Notes: a model not told the origin generated them from the letters alone. Numbered from the stretch's first letter, positions 1 to 8,880 are shown. The stretch: 46,112 nucleotides of DNA from Leptolyngbya sp. SIO4C1 (GCA_010671975.1 JAAHIA010000007.1:1-46112); one strand, 5' to 3'. Translations and numbers: made by a program.

Positions 1-442
1 TGAGGGTGATCTCCATCCCCTTCAGCTTAGTAAAGTCCGACAGGCCCATCACGCCTGGCTCATGGCGCAGCATAAACATCACTTCTGGCTCTGGGCCATG
101 CAGCGCTTTCCACTCCCGCACTCTTCGCTGTAATGTTCGCAACACCTGCGGGTACTGGCCCGGGTAGTGCTCTTGTAGGTACTCGAACAGCGTCGTTGGC
201 TTCAGTCGGGGCTCACGGCGCAGCATCGGCTCTAGCTCCTGCTCCCATACCTCGGCCAAGGGATCTCGACGCACAGCGGGTTCGATAACCCTGCCTCGAT
301 TGGTGCGGTGATGGCCGGCATCGATCCGTTGACCCGTGCGCTCTGATATTTCGGCAATCGTTGACGATGCCTGCTGAGTCAATCCCAGCTCTCTGGCGTT
401 CATATAGGCTCGCTTTTGGTATAAGTGAATGGCTTGGGGCAC
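1..442 (-). CDS. istA: IS21-family transposase IstA, partial (3' end outside window)
   Basis: This is the N-terminal part of an IS21-type integrase/transposase, read on the minus strand and running off the left edge. The translation begins near VPQAIHLYQKRAYMNARELGL, a typical IstA N-terminal helix-turn-helix, and continues through RVIEPAVRRDPLAEVWEQE and LEPMLRREPRLKPTTLFEYL to LSDFTKLKGMEITL at the edge. The catalytic DDE core and the istB helper would lie outside. The start is uncertain: a GTG at 442 is the first usable start after an in-frame stop at 461-463, so the extreme N-terminus may be altered. Being at the edge, it may be where a repeat broke the assembly. Confidence 0.8.
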   Translation of the reverse strand, partial: MPQAIHLYQKRAYMNARELGLTQQASSTIAEISERTGQRIDAGHHRTNRGRVIEPAVRRDPLAEVWEQELEPMLRREPRLKPTTLFEYLQEHYPGQYPQVLRTLQRRVREWKALHGPEPEVMFMLRHEPGVMGLSDFTKLKGMEITL

Positions 443-751
443 AGGAATTAGCTCGCTTTTCTACTAGAGCTATCTGTGCCTTTTTCTTGGCCGGGTGATA
501 AACCACCTCAGCGGATCGCCGATTGACCTGTCTCATCCGGTTTGGACTTAACCCGACTACCGCTTTGGCGTCACCCGCCTACCTTCACTGTCGCGCAATA
601 GCGTTCTATGGGTTTGAGTGGTATCTGATTCTAGAACGCTGACTCCCATCTATGCCATCTGAAATTGCCTCATAGCAACCTTTTGACCTGCTCGACCCTC
701 TAGTTTTGTCAGTCAATCAGGGCCAAAGGTTACCGTATCGTTTAACCATAG
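443..751. other. Intergenic stretch between IS21 part and avd
   Basis: No gene is supported here. It probably holds the terminal region of the IS21 element and the 3' flank of the DGR accessory gene. I could not define the inverted repeat of the element. Confidence 0.4.
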
Positions 752-1108
752 TTAGGAATTGACGATTGCCTTTTGATGCTGCTGCCGCATCCAACCACCT
801 AGCTCCTGACCAATACTATCAATTAACTGACTGACATATTGGTATCGCCGTGCTGACATCAGCTCAAATTCAAATAACAGACGAGTTTGGTGACGTAGCA
901 GATCTAATCGGCCATTCAGGGCCTTCAACCTTGGCAGCTTGTCACTGCTGTATCGAGCAAGGATCAATCCTTCGAGCAAATCGTAAAGACCAGTGATAAC
1001 GCGATCGCCGAGCAGAAACTTATGCTCGCGGGGCAGCTTATTGAGAATAGGCACGTACCACTTCACCAAATCGTAGGTTTTTTGGACGATCGGCAACTCT
1101 CGCTTCAT
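752..1108 (-). CDS. avd: DGR accessory variability determinant (Avd-like four-helix protein)
   Basis: This 118-residue, largely helical, basic protein matches the Avd family of diversity-generating retroelements. Avd forms a pentameric barrel that binds the reverse transcriptase and template RNA and is needed for mutagenic homing. Recognisable segments are VQKTYDLVKWYVPILNKLPR, FLLGDRVITGLYDLLEGLI, LRHQTRLLFEFELMSARRYQ and IGQELGGWM. Length is usual for the family. It lies 74 bp downstream of the first FGE target gene in the same orientation, the common target-avd order. The oddity is that no reverse transcriptase or template repeat lies next to it: these are at the other end of the window. 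Confidence 0.88.
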   Translation of the reverse strand: MKRELPIVQKTYDLVKWYVPILNKLPREHKFLLGDRVITGLYDLLEGLILARYSSDKLPRLKALNGRLDLLRHQTRLLFEFELMSARRYQYVSQLIDSIGQELGGWMRQQHQKAIVNS

Positions 1109-1182
1109 CTATCTCGCAGAAAAGAACTTTCGTACTATCGCCGATAGAGCGCCAAAGGGCAAGAGGGCAAAAGGGCAAAGGG

Positions 1183-4100
1183 CTAGTCCCTCGCGAGCCC
1201 GCACACCACCCGAAAACCGGTGTCGTTGAACCTGAAGTCGGGCGCGTCCCCGAAGCGGAACGCCGACCGGCAGAACCCAGGATCGTCGTCCCAGGAACCG
1301 CCCCGCAGTACACGACTTTTTTTGCTCTTGTCAGAGGATATCCAGGCCGAACCATCTTCCGGGGCTCCTTCATAGGTATCATGCCAGTAATCTTCGCACC
1401 ATTCCCACACATTGCCGTGCATATCATATAGACCAAAGGCGTTAGCAGGGAAACGGCCAACCACAGTTGTCTTACCGCGATATTCCCCAATGGGACCCTC
1501 TCCAAAGGCAGACTGAGCACCATAGTTTGCTAAGTCTGCGGCAATGGTTTCACCAAAGTGGAACGGAGTTGTGGTGCCCGCACGGCAGGCATATTCCCAC
1601 TCAGCTTCGGTGGGGAGTCGATAGTCTTTGCCCGTCTTGGCGGAGAGACGTCGACAAAATTCTTGCGCATCCTCCCAACTCACTTGCTCAACAGGAAGAT
1701 GGTTTCCCTCAAAGTTTGATGGGTCAGGATCTAAATTTCGTTTCGACCCCAAATCTGACTGATTGGCCCCGTGCTCAATGGCCGTCCGAAAGTTCCTCTT
1801 TTTGACTGGTATACCTAAAGCATCAGACAGCACAGACCATAACTTAGTACCAGCATCTTTCAAAGAGCTGGCTTGATATGGCACTTCCGATGCCATGCTC
1901 TGGTATGTCTGCTGGTTCCAGGATCCTTCAAGAACAATCCTTTCAATATCTCGGAGTCCTTCCGCCCGAATCGAGCGGACAGCTAAATCAGCCGCTTGAA
2001 GGGCTTCCTCAAAGGTTTGTATGGCTTTCTGGCTGGCTGCTGTTGCGATTGCTCGCCACTGGGCCTGAGTAACGGGATAGCGACTCATATAAAACGGTTG
2101 CAGCGTCACTTCGTGCTGAGGACGCTCATCGTCAGTGCTCCCTGATTCTTCCTCCGGTGCTCCCATCATGAAGGTGCCGCCAGGGATAGCCACCATCTCC
2201 AAGTTCAGATTATCGTCTGTATCCGTATCCTCTCCGAGGGACTCGATATACCCCCAAGCCTCTGCTTGACGGCGACGGATTACCCATTCCTCTGATTCGC
2301 GATCGCGCTCTAAGGTGGCCGTCTCAAACTCAAAAGCGTGTTTGAGCAGAGTAATGATGGTCGGCGATTTAAAATCAAACGGCTGCAGCGGTGGAAAGTT
2401 GAGAAACTCGGCCACTTCGTAATCAACCGTGTGGAGCGGAAAGTTATCTTCGGTAGTCTGCTGGGGCTGTCGTCGTCGCTCCGCAGGCTGCACCACGGTG
2501 GCATATCGTTGGGCCAAGGCGGCATGAGGTCCTCCCAGGCGTTGCAAGACATCAAGGCCCACCGCAGCCAACGGTAAGGCTCCCTCGCCCAGGGCATCGC
2601 CAGTCGCTTCATAGGCTGCTAAAAAAGCCTCAAAACTCTTAAGCGTATTCCCTGCTCTGTCTCTGATCAGTTGAGAGAGCCGATCTAACACTTCCAGAGG
2701 GCGGGAGATCGGCACACTATCGAGTAGCAAGTATCGAACTCGCTGGGACTGATCACCGGGATCATCATCGCCAAAAAACTGGTAGCGGCATTGCCCTTCT
2801 TCCTCCTCGTCACACCGCTGAAGCAACCCGCTAAGGAGCACCTCAGCAACATGCTCTTGCCGCGCCTCTGGCACGAATTCATCCCGCAGCAGGTCAATAA
2901 CCGGCAGGCTCACTGGAGTTGCCGCCATGTATTCTGCTAACTGCTGTGCCATTTCAGAAGCCGCAGACCGAAACAAGGCTACCCGTTGTCGAGCGGTCCG
3001 AGATCGTACCGGAGCAGTTGATTTTGCTTGATATTCCTGCGCAATTTGACGCACCGATTTAAGCTCAAACACCCGACCGGGAGTCAGCGTTCCACCACTA
3101 CCTGCAATGACCCGTGCCCACCGATGCATCGCATGAGGTTCGAGCGTCACAACAGGAACGGTCAGCAGGCGTTGCTCACCATTTGGCGTCTGACCATTGG
3201 CGGGAGTTTCATCAGCTTCATCCCACTGATCCCAGACTTCCAGATTAGGCAGCCCTTCAACTTCCAGGCGAGAACTTGGTAAGCCTGAACCCGTCGTACC
3301 CAATCGGACAATATGACCATTGCTGAGAGCCGTCCGAGTCCATAATCGTTCGGGGAACAGTTGAACAATAGAAACCGGCTGTGCTTCCGCCCAGGCCCAA
3401 AGCGTTTCGTGAATGAGGCCTCGCCACCACAGAGCCGAGGTGCAATCTGTTAGCAGTAGGATCATTCTCCGACTACTGGGATCGAGTAGCTCGCGAGGGC
3501 TATGGGGTCGCTGATACTGACAGGCTTCAGGAGGCTCTCGCCAGCGGGGAAAGAGCATGAGATCTCTGGGGCTAGCTGTTTTTAGGTCAGGCACCGATAA
3601 TCGCCAGGTGCGAATAGTTCTAAAAGCACCTTGATACTCCACTAAGTGTTGCAATTCAGCGATCGCCCGCTCCCACACTACCGTTGTTTTGGAATCTTCT
3701 ACGACCAGTTCCAGATCTAGCCACCGCTCTGGCTGAGCCTGAACTACCGGCACCCAGAGCCGAGTTTCCGCAATTTGGGTAACGGTCGCTTCTTCATCTA
3801 GTTCCTGACGGATACGGGAAGGCACTTTGCGCATCAGGGGTCGGAGCGATCGCGCCAGATCCAGCCGAGTACGCAAGGCTGGCGCAGCCGGTACCGGAAA
3901 CGGGGTTCCCGGAGGTGGCTCCTCTTCCTCTTCTTCTGTCACTGAGGAAGGTTGTGATGGTTCGTCACGGCGATCGTCAATGTAGAGATTAGCGGTTGGC
4001 GTGTCACTGGCAGTAGCGGTACCCTCGTCTACTGTTTTAAGGGGCTTGGGCTCTGCCCCTGGGTGAGGTTCAGAAATCCCATCTGAACGCGCAGATCGAT

Positions 4101-4233
4101 CTAGCTCAATAAATTGAGCTAGCCAAAACATATCGGCCAAGTCAACCGCATCGAAGTCGAGGCCGAGCTGCTGCCTCAGCTTTTGCGCTGATTGTCCGAT
4201 AGTTGGTCTTCGCTGCTGCTCAGATGCTTCCAC
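1183..4233 (-). CDS. vWA-like (SAV_2336 N-terminal type) / FGE-domain fusion, DGR target 1
   Basis: This 1016-residue protein has three parts. Residues about 120-330 resemble the SAV_2336-type N-terminal domain, a von Willebrand A-like fold, with a hydrophobic strand ending in LLLTDC near residue 258. An acidic Glu/Pro linker precedes it at about 99-112. Residues about 675-1016 form a formylglycine-generating-enzyme (FGE/SUMF1) C-type-lectin domain (VAIPGGTFMMG, LPTEAEWEYACRAGT, FGLYDMHGNVWEWCED, RVLRGGSW, GFRVVCGLARD). The last 40 residues are encoded by VR1. The two Cys used by true FGE after GGS are absent, so a binding role fits better than catalysis. The FGE part carries an insert of about 100 residues not seen in the other two targets. 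It starts inside the MoxR gene (58-bp overlap), implying translational coupling. In VMAP-type conflict systems such a protein is thought to act with MoxR. Confidence 0.85.
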   Translation of the reverse strand: MEASEQQRRPTIGQSAQKLRQQLGLDFDAVDLADMFWLAQFIELDRSARSDGISEPHPGAEPKPLKTVDEGTATASDTPTANLYIDDRRDEPSQPSSVTEEEEEEPPPGTPFPVPAAPALRTRLDLARSLRPLMRKVPSRIRQELDEEATVTQIAETRLWVPVVQAQPERWLDLELVVEDSKTTVVWERAIAELQHLVEYQGAFRTIRTWRLSVPDLKTASPRDLMLFPRWREPPEACQYQRPHSPRELLDPSSRRMILLLTDCTSALWWRGLIHETLWAWAEAQPVSIVQLFPERLWTRTALSNGHIVRLGTTGSGLPSSRLEVEGLPNLEVWDQWDEADETPANGQTPNGEQRLLTVPVVTLEPHAMHRWARVIAGSGGTLTPGRVFELKSVRQIAQEYQAKSTAPVRSRTARQRVALFRSAASEMAQQLAEYMAATPVSLPVIDLLRDEFVPEARQEHVAEVLLSGLLQRCDEEEEGQCRYQFFGDDDPGDQSQRVRYLLLDSVPISRPLEVLDRLSQLIRDRAGNTLKSFEAFLAAYEATGDALGEGALPLAAVGLDVLQRLGGPHAALAQRYATVVQPAERRRQPQQTTEDNFPLHTVDYEVAEFLNFPPLQPFDFKSPTIITLLKHAFEFETATLERDRESEEWVIRRRQAEAWGYIESLGEDTDTDDNLNLEMVAIPGGTFMMGAPEEESGSTDDERPQHEVTLQPFYMSRYPVTQAQWRAIATAASQKAIQTFEEALQAADLAVRSIRAEGLRDIERIVLEGSWNQQTYQSMASEVPYQASSLKDAGTKLWSVLSDALGIPVKKRNFRTAIEHGANQSDLGSKRNLDPDPSNFEGNHLPVEQVSWEDAQEFCRRLSAKTGKDYRLPTEAEWEYACRAGTTTPFHFGETIAADLANYGAQSAFGEGPIGEYRGKTTVVGRFPANAFGLYDMHGNVWEWCEDYWHDTYEGAPEDGSAWISSDKSKKSRVLRGGSWDDDPGFCRSAFRFGDAPDFRFNDTGFRVVCGLARD
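1190..1309 (-). repeat. DGR variable repeat VR1
   Basis: This 120-bp segment aligns without gaps to the template repeat at 43832-43951. I count 17 differences, every one at a template adenine on the coding strand. It encodes the last 40 residues of the large FGE fusion; the variable stretch reads WDDDPGFCRSAFRFGDAPDF where the template reads WNNNPENCRSANRNRNAPDN. Confidence 0.95.
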
Positions 4234-5360
4234 AGGCGGTCAATCAAGTCTCCTGGCTCACTGACTTCGGTATTGATATTAGGCTTACGCTCGCGGGTAA
4301 TCAAATAGATCGCATTCAAAAGCTGATCAGTCGCCAGATTACCTTTGCTGAAGTTCTTGTCGCGTTTACCCACAAACCGTTTAACTAAATCATTGATCTG
4401 CTTCTCAGCCCCAGCAATTAAGGCTTCCCCATTCTCTTCCTGACGGAGGTGAGCCTTCACAATCTCGGTCAGCCGCGTTTCGTCTGGCTCCCGCATGGTT
4501 AAGCGAATACAGCGACGCAAAAACGGGGGTGGAAAATCGCGCTCACCGTTACTGGTCAGAATCATGAGCGGAAACTCGGTGCAAGCAATTCGGCCTTTCT
4601 CTATCTTGGTTTTGCCGTTGACCACAACTGGTTTGTCATCGGTTGCATGATCATTTACGTCTGACGCAATTACCACTGCATCATCGTCTGTCACTGATTG
4701 TTTGTTGAACGTAAATTCTGTATCGTCTTTGTAAGCCGTGCGGACTTCGACCTCAGCCCTAACGTCTTCAATCCGCACCAATTCAGGAATCTCAAACACC
4801 CCTTCCTCAAAGACGTAGAGCAAATCATTAGGCAGGTCAATATCGCTCTTATCGATTTCATCCACAATCAGGATGCGGGGTTTTTTAGAGGGCAGAAGAG
4901 CAGTACCCAAAGGCCCTAGACGAATGTATTTGCCCATGTTGTCAAAGCGGTTTTCGCCACTGCGTTCCTTTTCCGTAGAGTCTTGAAGGCGAGCGATCGC
5001 ATCGTAAAGATATAAACCGTCTTTCAGCGTCGTTCTGGTGGTAATGGGCCAGTACAGCACCTCACCCAGATCTGGCTCCCGGGCAATAGCATAGGCCAAC
5101 GACGTTTTGCCGGTGCCCGGTTTCCCCGTCACGAGCAACGGTCGCCGCAGATATAATGCCGCATTGACTAATTCGATCTCATTGGGCTCAGCCTGAAAGG
5201 TAGCCCCTCGCTCTTGCTTACGGCGATCCGCACGCCGCCAGGTCGGGGGAGCAGGAAGCGCCGCCAGGGGAGGCGTATCACCATTATCGGCAGGAGGCGC
5301 ACCAGTGCCCTTAAAGATGGGCTGGAAGATATCCCGCTGCTTCGCTGGCTCGTCACTCAT
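4176..5360 (-). CDS. MoxR-type AAA+ ATPase of VMAP-like system
   Basis: This is an AAA+ ATPase. The P-loop GKPGTGKTS and Walker B ILIVDEIDKS are clear, with an arginine-rich sensor region near FLRRCIRLTM. MoxR ATPases remodel partner proteins, usually with a vWA-domain partner; here the vWA-like/FGE fusion starts within its 3' end. An upstream TTG at 5396 would overlap the preceding gene; I chose the ATG at 5360, giving a protein starting MSDEPAKQ, because GAGAGGA lies just upstream. About 394 residues. It is in one tight transcription unit with the trypsin-VMAP gene and the FGE fusion. Confidence 0.85.
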   Translation of the reverse strand: MSDEPAKQRDIFQPIFKGTGAPPADNGDTPPLAALPAPPTWRRADRRKQERGATFQAEPNEIELVNAALYLRRPLLVTGKPGTGKTSLAYAIAREPDLGEVLYWPITTRTTLKDGLYLYDAIARLQDSTEKERSGENRFDNMGKYIRLGPLGTALLPSKKPRILIVDEIDKSDIDLPNDLLYVFEEGVFEIPELVRIEDVRAEVEVRTAYKDDTEFTFNKQSVTDDDAVVIASDVNDHATDDKPVVVNGKTKIEKGRIACTEFPLMILTSNGERDFPPPFLRRCIRLTMREPDETRLTEIVKAHLRQEENGEALIAGAEKQINDLVKRFVGKRDKNFSKGNLATDQLLNAIYLITRERKPNINTEVSEPGDLIDRLWKHLSSSEDQLSDNQRKS

Positions 5361-5376
5361 CGTTTCGTCATTCCTC

Positions 5377-7167
5377 TCAGCATGCCTCTTGATCAAACGG
5401 CTCCCATGTGGGTGGGATGACTTTGAAATCTTCCCATACCAAGCTTAGATGGTAGCCCACATGAGTCTTGTCTTCACAATCGAGGGTTTCAGAACGCTCT
5501 TCAAAAACCCGTTTCGGCAAATCAATCACTGCACAGTCTAAGAGGTGCTCTAGATCCTGGCATTGAGCATCTTGCCGCGACCACAACGCCACCGGTAGGC
5601 CAACTTTTTTGGCTAAAAACTCAAACACATCTTCAACGCGATCGCTGGCAAGATTTTCCAAAATCGCCAGCTCAGCAGAGCGCAACTGCCTGAGTAAACG
5701 ACCTTTGTTGCTGCAATCTGAACGCACCAAAGCATCGCGAGCCGAAGTTTGGTGCTGCTGCTCTAGACTTTCCCACTTTTGCTGCCAACGGGTGTAGTGC
5801 TGCCTGCCAGTGGGAGATTGACTTAAATCTGTTCGCATCACCAATCTATACTGGTTCCCCAGAGTCAGGCCATCCTGAGTTTCACGCGCATCCAGATCGC
5901 AGCCTAAAAGACGTCGGGCAACGAAACAGTGCATCATTGGATTCTCTAAGGCTGATTCGGCCTCAAGCCACCTCTCCAGGAAAAGCGGCAACTCAACAAA
6001 AGGAACCACTTCATCTTTGAGCCGGGGCAGTGGTGGTTCCAGAGGGTCATAGAGATCGCGATCGCCAATCACCCACAGCCAAATTTTGACATTGGCCGTA
6101 TCTTGCTCATCGGGTTTAATCTGTACGATGAGATGCTCAGGGGCATAGGACGAGGGCAGTTGACGATCCTGACGCGCTTGATTAGCTCTGACATACAGCC
6201 GATCGAAATCAAACCGACGAAATCGCACCCAATTCTCTAATTCCTGTCGCAGGATCTTGGGTAAGCCATCCATTACAGCTAGAAACACCGCAAATTGTGT
6301 CAAGCGATCTACATCGCGCTCTGCTTGCTGCCAGCCCCGATTAGACAGCTGTGTGAGGTACTGCAAGCGCTCCAAGATAGGATCACTACTTGAGCGATTG
6401 CCGTCATCGCACAGCCAAAATGCCAGCTCAACCGCATTTCGCACCCGACTCTCAGCCTCGCTCAGCCCTTGCTCAATGAGGTCATATAGGCTGCGGGCAA
6501 ACAGGTCTTGCAGAATCGGACTGAGCTGATCTTCGGGAATAGCATAGGCTTTGCTCCTCTGCTCATCATTTTGCGGCACCCAAGCCGTGGCAATCATCCC
6601 CACTACACAGTTACGGACATGATTCCAAACCGGAGCACCGCTGAATCCCGACTCAATCGTGTCGTCCTGCGGGGCATCTTTTTTGTGAAACTGGAAACGC
6701 CCGCCTACGGCATTGGCTTTGGGCCTATAGGCATCGGAGCGATCGCCGCTCTCTTGAGCGAAGCCATAGACCGAATGCTCTTCATTCTTAATCTCTTCGC
6801 AAGAACAACGCAGGATAGGAATTGGCTTGGAACGATCTGGAGCAGGTGTGAGTAACTTTAAGGCAGCAACATCGCCTCTGTTTAAGTCATAGGGGAGCCA
6901 AGCCACCACCTGAGCTGGAATGTCATATTCATTGGGCAGAAAATCAAGGGTGACAGTTCCTTCAGGCGGTTGTTGATACTCCGCAAAGTCATCTTCATTG
7001 ACGCCCATTGCTTGCAGCACAACATGGGCGCAGGTCAATACATAACCAGGGGCAACCAAAAAACCTGTCCCCACTACGCTCTTCTGGCCCGTTTCCTGAT
7101 TTTGAAAAAAGATGCGGGCGATCGCGTGTTCGTAATCTTCGCGGCTAAGTTCTACTTGTGCTGCCAC
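5377..7167 (-). CDS. Trypsin-like serine protease fused to VMAP-type C-terminal region
   Basis: This 596-residue protein has an N-terminal trypsin-like domain (about 10-220) with a full triad: His48 in TCAHVV, Asp99 in NRGDVAALKL, and Ser176 in GFSGAPVW. No signal peptide is seen, so it is probably cytoplasmic. Residues about 225-310 form a helical middle, and the remainder (WLWVIGDRDLYDPLEP to the end WEDFKVIPPTWEPFDQ) resembles the C-terminal domain of vWA-MoxR-associated proteins. The predicted start is GTG at 7167, overlapping by 16 bp the end of the Trypco1 gene, so translation was probably coupled. Known families of this type are read as protease effectors triggered through the MoxR/vWA partners; that role is inference here. 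The IS256 insertion just upstream may reduce its expression. Confidence 0.82.
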   Translation of the reverse strand: MAAQVELSREDYEHAIARIFFQNQETGQKSVVGTGFLVAPGYVLTCAHVVLQAMGVNEDDFAEYQQPPEGTVTLDFLPNEYDIPAQVVAWLPYDLNRGDVAALKLLTPAPDRSKPIPILRCSCEEIKNEEHSVYGFAQESGDRSDAYRPKANAVGGRFQFHKKDAPQDDTIESGFSGAPVWNHVRNCVVGMIATAWVPQNDEQRSKAYAIPEDQLSPILQDLFARSLYDLIEQGLSEAESRVRNAVELAFWLCDDGNRSSSDPILERLQYLTQLSNRGWQQAERDVDRLTQFAVFLAVMDGLPKILRQELENWVRFRRFDFDRLYVRANQARQDRQLPSSYAPEHLIVQIKPDEQDTANVKIWLWVIGDRDLYDPLEPPLPRLKDEVVPFVELPLFLERWLEAESALENPMMHCFVARRLLGCDLDARETQDGLTLGNQYRLVMRTDLSQSPTGRQHYTRWQQKWESLEQQHQTSARDALVRSDCSNKGRLLRQLRSAELAILENLASDRVEDVFEFLAKKVGLPVALWSRQDAQCQDLEHLLDCAVIDLPKRVFEERSETLDCEDKTHVGYHLSLVWEDFKVIPPTWEPFDQEAC

Positions 7168-7225
7168 TTCAACGTAATCTCATAGGTTGCCTCACCACCC
7201 ACTTTTGTAACCACTGCACCCACTT
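7152..7225 (-). pseudogene. Trypco1 (CU044_2847-like) gene, 3' fragment split by IS256
   Basis: This fragment encodes the C-terminal piece GAVVTKVGGEATYEITLKWQHK of a trypsin-co-occurring small protein. It includes the left copy of the 9-bp target duplication (7217-7225). Joined to the piece at 8622-8880 after removing the element and one duplication copy, it gives an uninterrupted 107-codon frame ending at the TAG at 7152-7154. Confidence 0.85.
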
Positions 7226-8621
7226 GAGCTATAACCAAAAGTGGTGTACGAGGGAGGCACAAAAAAAGGCGTATCCTTCTGGAAGAGAAAAAGACCAGAC
7301 AAAGGAATACACCATGACTCAAGATAATGTGATCGCATTCAAAACACCAGCATCCGACGAGACGTTCAGTGATGCCCTGAGCGACTTGGTGCGACAAGGC
7401 GCCCGGCAAATCATTGCTCAGGCGGTAGAAGCAGAGCTCAATGAGTTTCTAGCCCACTATCAAGGACTCAGCGACGAGCAGGGCCGCCGAGGGGTAGTGC
7501 GCAATGGCTATCTGCCCGAGCGGACAATAACGACTGGGGTTGGTGAGGTAACGGTACAAGTGCCCAAGGTGCGAGACCGCACCGGTAGCGGCATCAAGTT
7601 CAACTCAAAGCTTTTGCCGCCGTATCTCAAGCGAGCCAAAAGTGTGGAGGAAGTGCTGCCGTGGCTGTATCTCAAAGGCATCTCAGCGGGTGATTTTAGC
7701 GAAGCGCTCGCTTCACTGCTTGGACCTCAGGCCAAAGGGCTCTCGGCCTCAACGATAGGACGACTGAAGGCGAAGTGGCAGCAAGAGCATCAGCAGTGGC
7801 AAAAACGCTCGCTTTTGGACAAGCGCTATGTCTATGTCTGGGCAGACGGCATCTACTTCAACATCCGCGATGATGAACGGCAGTGCATACTGGTGCTCAT
7901 TGGGGTCACCGATAGCGGTCACAAAGAACTGCTGGGCATCGAAGCAGGCTACCGAGAGTCAGCGTTGAGCTGGCAGTCGTTGCTGTTGCGACTCAAAGAC
8001 CAAGGACTGGCGCATGATCCACAGTTAGCCATCGGAGACGGTGCTTTGGGCTTTTGGAAAGCCCTGTCGCAGGTGTTTCCCACAACCAAAGTGCAGCGCT
8101 GCTGGGTGCATAAGACGGCGAATGTGCTCAACAAACTGCCCAAGCGTCAGCAACCCAAAGCCAAGTCAGCCTTGTGGGAAATCTATCGAGCTGAGACCAA
8201 GAGCGAAGCTAATCAAGCCTTCAACCGCTTTGTTCAGACTTATCAAGCCAAGTATCCAGAAGCGGCTGATTGTTTGGCTAAGGACCGAGATGCCCTGCTG
8301 GCGTTTTACGACTTTCCGGCGCAGCATTGGAAGCATATTCGCTCGACCAATCCAATTGAATCGACCTTTGCCACAGTTCGATTGCGCACTGATAAGACCC
8401 GAGGCTGCGTCTCCCAAGCGACGATCCTATCGCTAGTGTTCAAGCTAGTTGAGAGTGCTCAGCAGCGCTGGTTGCGGATTCGGGGCTTTCAGCATCTAGC
8501 CGAGGTGATTGAAGGTGTCTCATTCAAAGATGGTATTCGAGCTGAGGAGACTGATACTGATTTAGACCCGTTGCAGAAGGTCGCCTGATGATGCTAGATA
8601 CACCACATTTGACAATAACTC
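7226..8621. mobile_element. IS256-family insertion sequence (complete, about 1396 bp)
   Basis: The ends are imperfect inverted repeats of about 24 bp (GAGCTATAACC... at the left; GAGTTATTGTC... as complement at the right; about 18 of 24 matching, both containing GTGGTGTA). The element is flanked by identical 9-bp direct repeats CACCCACTT at 7217-7225 and 8622-8630, as expected for target-site duplication in this family. It carries one full transposase gene and sits inside the Trypco1 gene. Confidence 0.92.
7314..8588 (+). CDS. IS256-family (Mutator-like) transposase
   Basis: A 424-residue DDE transposase, full length for the family. It has the N-terminal segment RQIIAQAVEAELNEFLAHYQ, the strand VQVPKVRDRTGS, the first Asp in YVYVWADGIYFN, the second in LAIGDGALGFWKAL, and the Glu in RSTNPIESTFATVR. 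The start is the ATG at 7314 (MTQDNVIAF) with GGAAT upstream. The frame appears intact, so the element could still be active. Confidence 0.95.
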   Translation: MTQDNVIAFKTPASDETFSDALSDLVRQGARQIIAQAVEAELNEFLAHYQGLSDEQGRRGVVRNGYLPERTITTGVGEVTVQVPKVRDRTGSGIKFNSKLLPPYLKRAKSVEEVLPWLYLKGISAGDFSEALASLLGPQAKGLSASTIGRLKAKWQQEHQQWQKRSLLDKRYVYVWADGIYFNIRDDERQCILVLIGVTDSGHKELLGIEAGYRESALSWQSLLLRLKDQGLAHDPQLAIGDGALGFWKALSQVFPTTKVQRCWVHKTANVLNKLPKRQQPKAKSALWEIYRAETKSEANQAFNRFVQTYQAKYPEAADCLAKDRDALLAFYDFPAQHWKHIRSTNPIESTFATVRLRTDKTRGCVSQATILSLVFKLVESAQQRWLRIRGFQHLAEVIEGVSFKDGIRAEETDTDLDPLQKVA

Positions 8622-8880
8622 CACCCACTTCGCCGCTGAGCTTGACACTAAATTTCACTTCCACCTCGTCAGCGGGCTGAGTCATGGCATCCACGCGATC
8701 ACGAATGCTCTCGACCATCGGTTTCAAGTTATCAAGGGCCTGGTCAAACGTTTGCTTCGCTTGAGCCGCAATTTCCCCTGGGCGCTTGGAAACAGGCTTC
8801 ACTGCATCCGACTGCACATCCTCAACCTCGATCAGCACCGACTGACCGTTGCCCACATCAAATTCAACAAGTCTTGTCAT
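8622..8880 (-). pseudogene. Trypco1 (CU044_2847-like) gene, 5' fragment split by IS256
   Basis: This is the N-terminal part of a small trypsin-co-occurring (Trypco1/CU044_2847-type) protein, an element found beside trypsin-like proteases in bacterial conflict loci. It starts at the ATG at 8880 (MTRLVEFDVGNGQSVLIEVE), preceded by AAAGG. It continues through PVSKRPGEIAAQAKQTFDQA and VEVKFSVKLSGEVG before the right copy of the target duplication. If read through into the element, it would gain a short foreign tail. The intact gene would have headed the trypsin-VMAP-MoxR-FGE operon. Confidence 0.85.

Noticed and set aside
213..536. 107-residue minus-strand frame near the left edge
   Set aside because: It is a shadow of the IS21 transposase, whose correct frame gives the conserved IstA residues.
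7158..7313. Longer N-terminal extension of the IS256 transposase
   Set aside because: It would extend across the left inverted repeat into the Trypco1 fragment; the ATG at 7314 is inside the element and fits the family.
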